Counted from the first letter of the stretch, positions 17,310 through 28,997 are shown. The stretch is 64,000 bases of DNA from Palsa-504 sp963847965 (GCA_963847965.1 CAWKCG010000019.1:62001-126000); one strand, 5' to 3'. The notes: a model not told the origin generated them from the letters alone. Program-made: numbers and translations.

Positions 17310-17888
17310 TCAGCTAGCGTCTGAGTTCTTCGGCGCGCGCCTGGTGGAAGTGGTCTTCGGAGCCTGGCTCGCGGCCGTGCTCTTCGGGGCCCGCCTGGTA
17401 CCCGTGGCCTTGGTCGTGCTCCTGGCCGCGGTGGTCTTGGCCGTGCTCCCCGGCGCCGCGGCCTCGGGCGCCTGCTCGGCGGCCGCTTCCGTTGAGGCCG
17501 TCTCGCCGTGGTCCTCGCGGGCGCTCTCGCGCTGGTCCTGCGGCGCGGTCTCGCCGGGGTGCTCCGGCTTGGTCGCGCCGAAGCCTGGCATCAGCGGGGC
17601 GGTCGCCTTCACGACGTCCTCGGCAAACTTCCGCTGGCTGGCCAGCAGGCGCTCGGCCAGGTTATATGCGCTGGCCACGGCGTCCTTCGGCGTGGGCAGC
17701 TGGCCCACTCGCGGCATATAGGCGGACGGCACCTTGGGGAGCCGGTCCGCGAACGGTGCGTAGAACGACGCCAGCTTCGGGGTCGCGGTCCTGATCGTTT
17801 CGACCCAGGTCCTGATCGCGTCGACCATGATCTCCTGGCTCTTCCGGGCGGTGGCCAGGATGTCTTCCTGCTTCGGGGTGCGTGGCAT
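17310..17888 (-). CDS. Phasin-like / Ala-Lys-rich granule- or surface-type protein
   Basis: About 192 aa. The first 95 residues form amphipathic helices (ILATARKSQEIMVDAIRTWVETI and AYNLAERLLASQRKFAEDVVKA) resembling phasins or the heparin-binding haemagglutinin type. The rest is low complexity, made of Ala/Thr/Lys/Pro repeats (SxAxRRAPKxT) as in histone-like tails. A role coating polyhydroxyalkanoate granules is possible but inferred. ATG 17888 is chosen because AAGGAGA lies 9 bases upstream; ORF extension to 17921 lacks support. It has a strong promoter with an overlapping inverted repeat. Confidence 0.65.
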   Translation of the reverse strand: MPRTPKQEDILATARKSQEIMVDAIRTWVETIRTATPKLASFYAPFADRLPKVPSAYMPRVGQLPTPKDAVASAYNLAERLLASQRKFAEDVVKATAPLMPGFGATKPEHPGETAPQDQRESAREDHGETASTEAAAEQAPEAAAPGSTAKTTAARSTTKATGTRRAPKSTAASQAPKTTSTRRAPKNSDAS

Positions 17889-17921
17889 GGTGCCGGTCTC
17901 CTTCACGAGTTTCTTATGCAA

Positions 17922-17964
17922 ACTATATCAAGCATGATTGAGATGTCAAGCAAGCCGCTTGACA
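17922..17964 (-). promoter_or_regulatory. Promoter of the phasin-like gene with operator-like inverted repeat
   Basis: On the minus strand: TTGACA (17949-17944), 16-base spacer, TATAGT (17927-17922), a near-consensus housekeeping promoter. The -35 box lies within a perfect inverted repeat TGTCAAGC-N5-GCTTGACA (17944-17951 / 17957-17964). A further ATCAAGCAT copy lies at about 17927-17935. A repressor bound here would block the polymerase. Confidence 0.6.
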
Positions 17965-17999
17965 CATGCAGCACCGAGCCCCGGTCCGGTCCCGGCGAT

Positions 18000-21156
<3,157 letters not shown>

Positions 21157-21322
21157 GTCGTCGCGGTAACTCCCTGGCCCGGTGGCGTCGCGTGTCAGAT
21201 CATGCCACGGAGTACTGACATTGGTCCGTAACACACCGCCCGTTCGGGATAAAGATTCCTTATCTGCCGAACGAGCGGTGGTGCCTGTCCCGAGCCGGCT
21301 CAGCCGCTGGAGGAGAACGACC

Positions 21323-22561
21323 GTGCCGATGCCATACTCCGCCCTGTCCCACCTGGACTGCCCGCGCTGCGGGACCCGTCACGACGCCGACCGGGTGCAG
21401 GGTACCTGCGCGTGCGGGTCGCCGCTGCTGGCCCGGTACGACCTGCGGCAGGTCGCCCGCGAGGCCTCCCCGGGCGAGATCGCGGGCCTGCCCGCGGGCC
21501 TGTGGCGCTACCACGAGCTGCTGCCGGTCCGCGAGGCCCGCCACGTGGTGAGCCTGGGCGAACCGATGACCCCGCTGCTCGCCATGCCGGCGATGGGGCG
21601 CGCGCTCGGGGTGCCGAACCTGCTGATGAAGGACGAGGGGCTCCTGCCGACCGGCACGTTCAAGGCGCGGGGCGCCGCGGTCGGCGTATCTCGGGCCGCC
21701 GAGCTCGGCGTCACCGCGATCGCGATGCCGACCAACGGCAGCGCCGGGGCCGCCTGGTCGGCCTACGCCGCCCGGGCCGGGATGCGGAGCCTGATCGTGA
21801 TGCCGGCCGGCGCGCCCGCGATCACCCGCGCCGAGTGCGCGGCGGCCGGGGCCGAGCTCTACCTCGTCGACGGGCTGATCGGGGACGCGGCCCGGCTGGT
21901 CGCCGAGGCCCTCGACCGGCGCCCCGGGTACCTGAACGCCACCACGCTCAGGGAGCCGTACCGGATCGAGGGCAAGAAGACGATGGGCCTGGAGATCGCC
22001 GAGCAGCTCGGCTGGCGGATGCCCGGCGTGGTCGTGTACCCCACGGGCGGCGGCGTGGGCCTGATCGGCATCGATAAGGCCCTGCGCGAACTGCTCGAGC
22101 TCGGTTGGGTGTCCGGCGTGATGCCGCGCCTCGTCGCCGTCCAGGCGGCCGGCTGCGCGCCGATCGTGCGAGCGTTCGAGGCCGGCGCGGCCGAGAGCGA
22201 GCCGTGGCCCGACGCGAGGACGGCGGCGTTCGGCCTGACGGTCCCGAAGGCCCTCGGCGATTTCCTCGTGCTCGAAGCGCTCTACGCCACGGGCGGGACC
22301 GCCGTCGCGGTGACCGATGAGGCGCTGCTCGCCGATCAGCGGGAGGTGGCACGCCTGGAGGGCAGCTTCATCTGCCCGGAGGGCGCCGCGTGCTTTTCCG
22401 CCGTCCGCCAGTTGCGCGCCTCGGGCTGGCTGGCCGGGACAGACCAGGTGGTCGTGCTCAACACCGGCACGGGGCTGATCTACGGCGACACCATGCCTTC
22501 CGGCGTGCCCGTGCTGGCCTCGTCCGGCTCGATTCCGGCGGAAGACGGAACCTCACGGTGA
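21323..22561 (+). CDS. thrC: Threonine synthase (PLP-dependent)
   Basis: A 412-aa fold-type II PLP enzyme that would convert O-phosphohomoserine to threonine. The start is a zinc-ribbon-like CPRCGTRH...CACGS, then a PLP lysine in PTGTFKARGAAVG (about residue 113), NGSAGAAWSAYAARAG, and the phosphate loop YPTGGGVGLIG. GTG 21323 is chosen over ATG 21329 because TGGAGGAG (21308-21315) is 7 bases from the GTG. Threonine synthase is the best match; related ligase-like paralogues of the same fold cannot be fully excluded. No other threonine genes are nearby. Confidence 0.85.
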   Translation: MPMPYSALSHLDCPRCGTRHDADRVQGTCACGSPLLARYDLRQVAREASPGEIAGLPAGLWRYHELLPVREARHVVSLGEPMTPLLAMPAMGRALGVPNLLMKDEGLLPTGTFKARGAAVGVSRAAELGVTAIAMPTNGSAGAAWSAYAARAGMRSLIVMPAGAPAITRAECAAAGAELYLVDGLIGDAARLVAEALDRRPGYLNATTLREPYRIEGKKTMGLEIAEQLGWRMPGVVVYPTGGGVGLIGIDKALRELLELGWVSGVMPRLVAVQAAGCAPIVRAFEAGAAESEPWPDARTAAFGLTVPKALGDFLVLEALYATGGTAVAVTDEALLADQREVARLEGSFICPEGAACFSAVRQLRASGWLAGTDQVVVLNTGTGLIYGDTMPSGVPVLASSGSIPAEDGTSR

Positions 22562-22586
22562 CGGCTGGGGCCTGGTGAAGTAGCGT
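22558..22586 (+). promoter_or_regulatory. Leaderless promoter inside the threonine synthase 3' end
   Basis: GTGACG (22558-22563), 17-base spacer, TAGCGT (22581-22586), then 7 bases to GTG 22594. The spacing would start the transcript on the GTG itself. No Shine-Dalgarno is present in the 32-base gap. Confidence 0.4.
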
Positions 22587-22593
22587 CGGTGGC

Positions 22594-23127
22594 GTGCTGC
22601 TGAACGCCGAGGGCGCCGTGCTCCTCCTGATCGACCTGCAGGAGCGGCTCATGCCCGTCATCTGTGACCAGGAGACCGTCGTAGCCCGCACCGTGCGGCT
22701 GGCGGAGGCGGCGCAGCTTCTCGGCGTGCCGATCCGCGCGACGGAGCAGAACCCGGCCGGCCTGGGCCCGACGGTCGCGCCGCTCAAGGCCTACCCGCAG
22801 GCGGTCCTGTCCAAGACGACGTTCTCCGCCGCCGGCGACCCGGGATTTGCCGCGCTGCTCCCGGCCGCGGCGGAGCAGATCATCATCGCCGGGGTCGAGG
22901 CGCACGTCTGCGTCCTGCAGACCGTGCTCGGCCTGCTGGGCTCAGGCCGCCCGGTGTTCGTGGTGGCCGACGCGGTTGGCTCGCGCGACCCGGCGGACAA
23001 GGCGGCCGCGCTCGACCGCGCCTGCCGGCACGGGGCCGAGATCGTGACGTCGGAGATGGTGCTGTTCGAGTGGCTGCACGACGCCCGGCACCCCAGGTTC
23101 CGCGAGGTGCAGAAACTCCTAAAATGA
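22594..23127 (+). CDS. Isochorismatase-family cysteine hydrolase
   Basis: A 177-aa hydrolase with the expected triad: Asp14 in LLLIDLQERL, Lys73 or so in VLSKTTFSA and Cys106 or so in VEAHVCVLQT. This arrangement matches the isochorismatase/nicotinamidase superfamily, closest in feel to the YcaC/IsochDH-domain group. The natural substrate is unknown. It starts with GTG 22594 and probably uses a leaderless transcript. The stop overlaps the convergent secreted-protein gene by 9 bases. Confidence 0.87.
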   Translation: MLLNAEGAVLLLIDLQERLMPVICDQETVVARTVRLAEAAQLLGVPIRATEQNPAGLGPTVAPLKAYPQAVLSKTTFSAAGDPGFAALLPAAAEQIIIAGVEAHVCVLQTVLGLLGSGRPVFVVADAVGSRDPADKAAALDRACRHGAEIVTSEMVLFEWLHDARHPRFREVQKLLK

Positions 23128-24288
23128 GCTCGTGCCCGGCTGTCCGCTCGCCCGGAACAGGACCGCGCCGGTCACGTAGCCGCCGCCCGCCGGGCCGCCG
23201 ATTACGGTCGTGGCCACGTTCGTGGACGGCTTGTACCAGTCGACGAAGCTGTACGGGTACTGCCCGTCGCAGCCGCCGCCGACCAGCAGCGGCAGCTGGT
23301 TGCCGAGGGCGCCGAGCGGCTGGACCGTCCCGGCGTCCGCGGCGCCCGGAATGGTGAGGGTGGCGGCGGTGCCGTTCGAGTTCAGCTTCTCCAGCCAGGT
23401 CGAACCGCAGGCGGCGGCCTCGGCGTACGTCCCGCTCGGAATATGCCAGGCGCCGAGGAAGGTCCCTTCGTCACGCGAGGAGGTCAGCTCCTGCGGCCGG
23501 CCCCCGGAGAGCGGGTAGACCAGCAGCTGTCCTCCCGCGCAGTCGGCTACCACGTTCTCGTTGTTCCACCAGTCCAGCACCCCGCACGAACCAGGCCCGT
23601 GCGTCGCGAGAGCGCGGATCGGCTGGCCGGAGTTGGACATCAGCTCCATGCCGTTCTGCGTGTTAACGACCAGCTCGGTGCCGCTCGCGTTCTCCAGGAC
23701 AGATCCGCCGCTGAACGCACCCGCCTGCGGGAACTGGGTCGGGTAGGACAGCTCCAGCGCGCCCGTCAGGCTGAATCGCTCCAGCGGCAGCGCCGCGCCC
23801 GAGGCCGCGAACCCGGGCTGGAAGAGGATCGCCGTCCCGTCGGGCCGCGAGAACGAGATGTCGGGAAAGACCTGGTTGGAATCCACCGTGAAGCTGCTGG
23901 CCTGACCGGTGTGCAAGTTGAGCACGGTGATCGGCGCGTTCGTCGGGCCCGGGTTCTCGGGGAAGAACAGCGCGTAGGTGCCGTTCCCTGACCAGTCCTC
24001 CAGGATGGAGTTCGCCGGAGCCGGGCCGAGCCGGTAACGCTGGCCGCCCGGCGAGACCAGGTACAGCGTTCCCCGGCCGCTGGACGACTTTGACCGGGCC
24101 ACGACAGCCAGGATCCAGCCCCGGCCGACGCTGTGCCACGGCACGCTGGCCCGGCTGGTGGCCTCGTCGCTGGCCCGGGCCGCGGTCGCGCCGCCGCACA
24201 CCACGCCGGCCAGGCACAGCAGGCCCAGCGAGGCCGCGGCCGCGCGCTTGACGAGCCTGGCGGTCCGCGTACGAGAGAAGGTGCCCAT
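23119..24288 (-). CDS. Secreted protein, probably beta-propeller
   Basis: About 389 aa. The N-terminus has basic residues (RTRTARLVKR) and a hydrophobic core (SLGLLCLAGVVCGGATA) ending in ARA, a Sec signal peptide. The mature part has repeated beta-strand/turn patterns such as SPGGQRYRL, WSGNGTYALFF, SRPDGTAILFQ and GALGNQLPLLVGGG, as in TolB/WD40-like propellers. No catalytic motif is visible. Start ATG 24288 is chosen for GGGAGG 6 bases upstream; the open frame extends to 24393 without support. Confidence 0.7.
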   Translation of the reverse strand: MGTFSRTRTARLVKRAAAASLGLLCLAGVVCGGATAARASDEATSRASVPWHSVGRGWILAVVARSKSSSGRGTLYLVSPGGQRYRLGPAPANSILEDWSGNGTYALFFPENPGPTNAPITVLNLHTGQASSFTVDSNQVFPDISFSRPDGTAILFQPGFAASGAALPLERFSLTGALELSYPTQFPQAGAFSGGSVLENASGTELVVNTQNGMELMSNSGQPIRALATHGPGSCGVLDWWNNENVVADCAGGQLLVYPLSGGRPQELTSSRDEGTFLGAWHIPSGTYAEAAACGSTWLEKLNSNGTAATLTIPGAADAGTVQPLGALGNQLPLLVGGGCDGQYPYSFVDWYKPSTNVATTVIGGPAGGGYVTGAVLFRASGQPGTSSF

Positions 24289-24619
24289 CCAAGCCTCCCG
24301 GCAAGGTCCCATGTGCTGGTCGCACTCGCGCCCCAGATCGCCGGCTGGGGCAACATATGGACGCTTATCCCCCTGGTCCGGTTGGCGTGTCATTCCGGCT
24401 GGTCGTCGGACGGCGCGCCGCTCGCCGCGAGCTACCTCGGCGGGGCCGCAGACGGCGCTCCCGGCTGAACTCCCTTACCTCCGCGGGCGAGGCGTTTTGT
24501 GGTGAGCGCGGTGCGGTGCGCCGCCGCGGTTGTGGTCGTCGTCAAAGCCGGAATTCGGCTCTTTTGCTGCCCGCCTGACGGCGAGTACGCAGGGAGGTAA
24601 CAGCGAAGGAGACACGATA
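24289..24619. other. Intergenic region without a supported gene
   Basis: About 330 bases between two divergent genes. Open frames here have poor codon position bias and no homology I recognise. The right end carries the ribosome site GAAGGAGA (24605-24612) for the next gene. The promoters for both directions must lie here, but no pair is convincing. Confidence 0.4.
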
Positions 24620-25711
24620 ATGCGTACGTACCACGCCGACGTGGTCGGCTCGCTACTGCGCCCGCGCCATCTCTTCGAGGCCCGGGCCGCGCTGGATGAT
24701 GGCCGGATGGAACCGCACGAGTTCAAGCGGATTGAAGACCGCGCCGTTGACGAGGGGATCGCCCTGCAGGAAGGGTGCGGGCTCGACGTCGTCACCGACG
24801 GGGAACTACGCCGCTTCTCGTTCCTCGACCAACTGCTCTCCGAGGTCGAGGGCGTCACCGAGCGGCCCGGCGCCGCGGTTAACTTCCACGGCAGGGGAGG
24901 CGAGATCTGGGATTGGCACGCGCCGATCACGATCACCGGCAAGTTCAGGGGCAAGCGGATGCTGACCCTCGAGGAGTTCGCCTACGCGCGGGGCCGCGCC
25001 CGCATGCCGGTCAAGGTGACACTGCCCAGCCCGCTAGTGCTGTACTCGGCCTGGTCACCGGAGCTTTCGACCACGGCCTACCGGGATGCGTACGAGATGT
25101 TCGCCGACGCCGCCGACGTCATCCGCGACGAGGTGCACGCGCTCGCCCGCCTCGGCTGCACCTACATCCAGATCGACTCGCCCGACCTCGGGACGCTCGT
25201 CGACCCGGAGAACCGCACGCTGCGCGAGGAGCTCGGCATGCCGACCGAGCGCACCCTGACTGAGGGCGTCGACATCATCGACTCCATCGCGGATGTCCCG
25301 GGCGTCACCTTCGGCCTGCACCTGTGCAAGGGCAACTACCAGAGCAAGTGGATCGCGACCGGCGGCTACGACTCGACGGCCGAGGCCATCTTCGGCCGGA
25401 TGCACAACATGGACGTATTCCTCATGGAGTACGACGACGAGCGCTCGGGGACCTTCGAGCCGCTGGCCAAGGTACCGGATGACAAGATGGTCGTGCTCGG
25501 CCTGATCTCCAGCAAGACCACCGAGATAGAGCCGGTGGAGGACATCACCGCGCGCGTCAACGAGGCGGCGAAGTACGTCGACCTTGAGCGGCTCGCCGTG
25601 TCGACCCAGTGCGGGTTCGCGTCGGTGTCCATCGGCGCCAACCTCATCGGCGCGGACACCCAGCAGGCCAAGCTCGAACTGGTCGGAGAGGTGGCCCGAC
25701 ACATCTGGTAA
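24620..25711 (+). CDS. Cobalamin-independent methionine synthase-like protein (MetE C-terminal domain)
   Basis: A 363-aa TIM-barrel protein. The start HADVVGSLLRP and the RxxxDEGIALQEGCGLDVVTDGE region match the MetE C-terminal/UroD-like family. Probable zinc ligands are His and Cys in GLHLCKGN (about residues 233-236) and Cys in VSTQCGFAS (about 331). It lacks the N-terminal half of full MetE, so it may be an alkyl-transfer enzyme related to epoxyalkane:CoM transferases and not a biosynthetic methionine synthase. ATG 24620 has GAAGGAGA before it. It heads a plus-strand set with an SDR and an amidohydrolase, which suggests a catabolic role. Confidence 0.82.
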   Translation: MRTYHADVVGSLLRPRHLFEARAALDDGRMEPHEFKRIEDRAVDEGIALQEGCGLDVVTDGELRRFSFLDQLLSEVEGVTERPGAAVNFHGRGGEIWDWHAPITITGKFRGKRMLTLEEFAYARGRARMPVKVTLPSPLVLYSAWSPELSTTAYRDAYEMFADAADVIRDEVHALARLGCTYIQIDSPDLGTLVDPENRTLREELGMPTERTLTEGVDIIDSIADVPGVTFGLHLCKGNYQSKWIATGGYDSTAEAIFGRMHNMDVFLMEYDDERSGTFEPLAKVPDDKMVVLGLISSKTTEIEPVEDITARVNEAAKYVDLERLAVSTQCGFASVSIGANLIGADTQQAKLELVGEVARHIW

Positions 25712-25724
25712 CCGGAGGTGCTCC

Positions 25725-26498
25725 ATGGGGCTACCCGCGCTGTTCAGCCTGGACGGGAAGGTGGCGCTGGTCACCGGGGCCGGCGGCGGCCTCGGCCGGC
25801 AGTTCAGCGAGATGGCGGCCGAGGCGGGCGCCGCCGTCGCGTGTGCGGACATTGATGAGCCATCCGCCAAGTCAGCGGCCGCGGCGGTCGAAGGCCAGGG
25901 CCGCCGCGGCATCGGGTTGCGCTGTGACGTGACGGCCGAGGCCGAGGTCGAGGCGATGGTCCGGCGCACGGTCGAGGCGTTCGGACGCCTTGACATCTTG
26001 TTCAACAACGCGGGCATCGCCGACCCGGCGCCGTTCCTGCTGCACGAGTACCCGACGCAGAACTGGCGCCAGGTGCTCTCCGTCGACCTCAGGGGGTCTT
26101 CTTCTGCGCCCGAGAGGCGCTGAAGGTCATGGTCGCCCAGCAGTCGGGCAAGATCATCAACATCGCCTCCATGTGGGGCCTGCGGCTCGTCAAGCCTGTT
26201 CCCCGCCCCGGCCTACAACGCGGCCAAGGGCGCGGTGGTCAACCTGACCCGTGAGCTCGGCCTGCAGTACGCCAAGCAGGGCATCCAGGTCAACGCGCTC
26301 TGCCCGGGCTTCTACCGGACCCGGCTGGGCGCCTTCGACGACCCAGAGACGGTGACCCGCGTCGAGGCCTTCATCCCGATGGGCCGGATCGCGGAAGCTG
26401 CCGACATCAAGGGACCGGCGCTCTTCCTGGCGTCGGCGGCGTCTGATTACATGACCGGCCAGACCCTGGTCACCGACGGCGGGTGCATGGCCAAGTAA
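25725..26498 (+). pseudogene. Short-chain dehydrogenase/reductase with two compensating frameshifts
   Basis: An NAD(P)-dependent SDR of about 257 aa in the restored form. TGAGGGLGRQ binds the cofactor, FNNAG follows, the catalytic Ser is in INIASMWG and YNAAK supplies Tyr and Lys. The conserved text switches frame twice: one base is missing in the G run 26092-26096 (after VDLRG) and one is extra in the C run 26201-26204 (before PAPAYNAAK). The total length is a multiple of three. Both events lie in homopolymers, so sequencing error is likely. GGAGG (25714-25718) supports ATG 25725, 13 bases after the MetE-like gene. Confidence 0.8.
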
Positions 26499-26518
26499 CG
26501 GCCGGCGGGAGGCGGCAG

Positions 26519-27400
26519 GTGGACCTCAGCGCACTAGACGCGATCGACGTACACACGCATGTGCACCGCTCGGTGACCACCGGCCGGGCCCCCGCCACGG
26601 AAACCGGCGAGCGGCTCGAGGCGATGGCGGCCTACTTCAAGACGGAACCGGCCGCCTACACAGTCGATGAGCTGGCTGCGTACTACCGGGACCGCAAAAT
26701 GGCGGCGGTGACCTTCACCGTCGACGTCAAGGACCGCCCGGACCCTGAAACCCGCATCACCAGCGAGGAGATCGCCGAGCGAGCGGCGGCGAACGCCGAC
26801 GTCATCATCCCGTTCGCGAGCGTGGACCCTGCCCGCGGCGCCGAAGGGGTGCGCGCCGCCAGGCGCCTGATCGAGCAGTACCACGTGCGGGGCTTCAAGT
26901 TCCACCCGAGCGTCCAGGAGTTCTTCCCGAACGACCGCGCCGCCTACCCGCTCTACGAGGTCATCGCGGCCGCCGGGCTGCCTGCCCTGTTCCACACCGG
27001 CCAGACGGGGGTCGGTGCCGGGCAGCGGGCCGGCGGCGGGATCCGGCTCGCCTACTCCAACCCGATGTACCTCGACGATGTCGCCGTCGACTTCCCGGAC
27101 ATGCCGATCATCCTGGCCCACCCGTCGTTCCCGTGGCAGGAAGAGGCGCTGGCGGTCGCGACGCACAAGCCGCAGGTGTACATCGACCTGTCCGGCTGGT
27201 CGCCTAAGTACTTCCCGCCCATCCTGGTGCAGTACGCCAACACGCTGCTGAAAGAAAAGGTGCTCTTCGGCACCGACTTCCCGATGCTCACCCCGGAGCG
27301 CTGGCGCCGGGACCTCGAGCAGACCGCCATCCGCGACGAGATCAAGCCCGCCCTCTACAAGCTAAACGCCGCCCGCCTCCTCGGCCTGGCCGTCGGCTAG
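26519..27400 (+). CDS. Amidohydrolase 2 / ACMSD-type metal-dependent hydrolase
   Basis: A 293-aa TIM-barrel hydrolase. Metal-binding residues: IDVHTHVH at the start, FKFHPSV, LFHTGQTG, ILAHPSFPW and the late acidic LFGTDFP. These match the Amidohydro_2 family, which includes decarboxylases and hydrolases acting on aromatic or carboxylic-acid intermediates. GTG 26519 is chosen because GGGAGG (26507-26512) precedes it at 6 bases; the in-frame ATG at 26483 lies inside the SDR gene. Its TAG stop shares the CTAG palindrome with the convergent gene at 27397. Confidence 0.87.
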   Translation: MDLSALDAIDVHTHVHRSVTTGRAPATETGERLEAMAAYFKTEPAAYTVDELAAYYRDRKMAAVTFTVDVKDRPDPETRITSEEIAERAAANADVIIPFASVDPARGAEGVRAARRLIEQYHVRGFKFHPSVQEFFPNDRAAYPLYEVIAAAGLPALFHTGQTGVGAGQRAGGGIRLAYSNPMYLDDVAVDFPDMPIILAHPSFPWQEEALAVATHKPQVYIDLSGWSPKYFPPILVQYANTLLKEKVLFGTDFPMLTPERWRRDLEQTAIRDEIKPALYKLNAARLLGLAVG

Positions 27401-28467
27401 GGCGCGATCCGCGTCACCGGCGGCGGCCCGCCCCGCGGCCCGAACGTCTCGACCACGGCGGACACCCCGGCGTTGCCCGCCCCGGCGACCACCACGAGCA
27501 CCGCCGAAGGAGAGTTGAGGACCCGGACGGGGCCGTCGGTGACGGCCACGGGCAGCGCGTCCGGATGATCGGCCGGCAGCCGCCACCGGGTCCGGCTGGA
27601 CACCGCCTCCTTGCCGGCCGCGGCCAGCTCCGCCCGGCTGCGGACGGCGTGGTCGAACAAGAACTGCCGGATGTCGCCCTTGGACCAGCCCGCCGCGGCG
27701 AACAGCCGGGCGTGCTCCGGGCTGAGCACCACGGCGGCGCTGATCGTCTCGTGGATGAGCGCGCCGGTCCGTGAGATCGTCCCGGCGATGTCGGTGGCCA
27801 GCTGCTCGGGCACCCGCGTGTGCCGCGCCTCGATATGCACGCACGACCGGATGATGATCGCCGTCACCGCACTATCCGACGCCGTCAGCCCGAACTCCGT
27901 GTGCAGCCCCGGCCACGGGCTCTCTTCCTCGTTCTCTGCGATGCAGAACGTGTACTTGGCCGGCGTGCCCTGCGTGGCCTGGTCGAGCTCATGCGGGCGC
28001 AGCCCGAAGGCGTTGAGCACGCCCAGCCGTATTGCCCGGCCGATCGTGGCGTTGGCGCGGAACCCGGACCCGAATACGTTCCCCCGGCTGTTCAGCCCGA
28101 TCCGCTCACGGACCGGCCCGTTCACAATCAGGAACGGGGCGGTCCCGGTGGTGGACTGCCAGATGCCCTTGACCGGGTAACCTTCCGCGGCCAGCGACTC
28201 CCACGCGGCCACCACGACCGGGAAGTATTCCGGCCAGCAGCCGGCCAGCGCCGCGTTGATGGCGGCCAGCCGGACCGTGCAGGCTCGGTTCAACTGCGGC
28301 ATCGCCAGCAGCACGTTGCCGGGGGCGCGGCTGGTCTGGGCCAGGAATTCCGCGAGATAGGACTCGGTGACGGGCACCACCGGCAGCCCGTCGGTCCAGC
28401 CCTGGTCCGCGTAGTACTCCATGGCCCGCCGGACCGCGGCGGCGTCCTCGACGAACGAAGGATCCAT
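27397..28467 (-). CDS. Uncharacterised protein coupled to the UGSC selenoprotein gene
   Basis: A 356-aa protein I cannot assign a function to. Features: N-terminal MEYYADQGWTDGLPVVPVTE, a WQSTTGTAPFLIVNGPVRERIGL block, GNVFGSGFRANATIGRAIRL, YTFCIAENEEESPW and HIEARHTRVPEQLA. These well-formed blocks indicate an enzyme-like soluble protein with no membrane segments. Its ATG overlaps the stop of the UGSC gene by one base (TAATG), so the two are translated together and likely form one functional unit. Cysteines lie at NRACT, GCWPE, TFCIA and RSCVH. Confidence 0.75.
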   Translation of the reverse strand: MDPSFVEDAAAVRRAMEYYADQGWTDGLPVVPVTESYLAEFLAQTSRAPGNVLLAMPQLNRACTVRLAAINAALAGCWPEYFPVVVAAWESLAAEGYPVKGIWQSTTGTAPFLIVNGPVRERIGLNSRGNVFGSGFRANATIGRAIRLGVLNAFGLRPHELDQATQGTPAKYTFCIAENEEESPWPGLHTEFGLTASDSAVTAIIIRSCVHIEARHTRVPEQLATDIAGTISRTGALIHETISAAVVLSPEHARLFAAAGWSKGDIRQFLFDHAVRSRAELAAAGKEAVSSRTRWRLPADHPDALPVAVTDGPVRVLNSPSAVLVVVAGAGNAGVSAVVETFGPRGGPPPVTRIAP

Positions 28468-28997
28468 TACTCCACCCCCAGGATCCGCAGCAGGTCGGGC
28501 AGCATGTCCCGCACCCGCTCATGGATCTGCGCCTCGCTGAGGCTGGCCACCGGATGGGGGATGGACACGTACTCGAAGCCCGGGAAGCCGTAGGCGCTTG
28601 CCATCGCCCGCGCCGTCAGCGCGAACGGATCGGTGCAGATGCTGACCGCAGGCAGCCCGGCCCGCTCCAGGAGGATCCCGTCGGCCAAACTGGCCGCACT
28701 GCACGAGCCTCAATCCCCGATCCCGGCCACCACGAAATCGCAGTGGCGCAGGATCTGCTGGATCAGGCTCTCCTCCACCGGCGTACCGAAGTAGCCCTTC
28801 TGGTACATCACGAACTCCCTGATGCCGTGCGCGCGGCGGAGCTCCCGGCCGGTCTGGGCCAGTAGCACCGAGGCGTTCGGCTTGGCGTTGTCCAGCAGCC
28901 CGGCGGTCAGGCCGCGCAGGCTGCGCAGCCGGGGTGCGAGCGTGGTGTCCAGCGCCCGCTCGCTCGCGCCGGTCGGGTCGAGCAGCTTCTCTCGCAT
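28467..28997 (-). CDS. UGSC-family selenoprotein, in-frame TGA read as selenocysteine
   Basis: A 176-aa protein if the TGA at 28712-28710 (residue 96) is decoded as selenocysteine. Before it: MREKLLDPTG...GLLDNAKPNA...FVMYQKGYFG...CDFVVAGIGD. After it, in the same frame: GSCSAASLADGILLERAGLPAVSICTDPF...GFPGFEYVSIPHP, to a TAA at 28469-28467. The resulting Sec-Gly-Ser-Cys motif is the signature that gives the UGSC (seleno)protein family its name, as I recall it. The two halves are in the same frame and both look conserved. A hairpin fitting a bacterial SECIS begins 13 bases after the TGA. ATG 28997 has GGGGAGA upstream and sits one base after the CoA-transferase stop. A Sec/Cys redox pair is likely; the substrate is unknown. 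Confidence 0.85.
28682..28696 (-). promoter_or_regulatory. Candidate bacterial SECIS hairpin
   Basis: Downstream of the TGA the minus strand reads CGGCCA-GTT-TGGCCG, a perfect 6-bp stem (28696-28691 with 28687-28682) and a 3-base loop that starts with G. The loop begins 20 bases after the TGA. From memory, bacterial SECIS elements need a short stem, a G in the first two loop positions and a distance of about 16-37 bases, and this fits. It lies within the coding sequence, as is normal in bacteria. Confidence 0.65.

Noticed and set aside
24357..24578. 73-aa plus-strand frame in the intergenic region before the MetE-like gene
   Set aside because: Arg-rich product, no ribosome site, no coding bias; the promoter for the next operon must lie here.
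28710..28997. A 95-aa stand-alone gene ending at TGA 28712
   Set aside because: The same frame continues with conserved sequence for 80 codons and a SECIS-like hairpin follows, so the TGA is better explained as selenocysteine.
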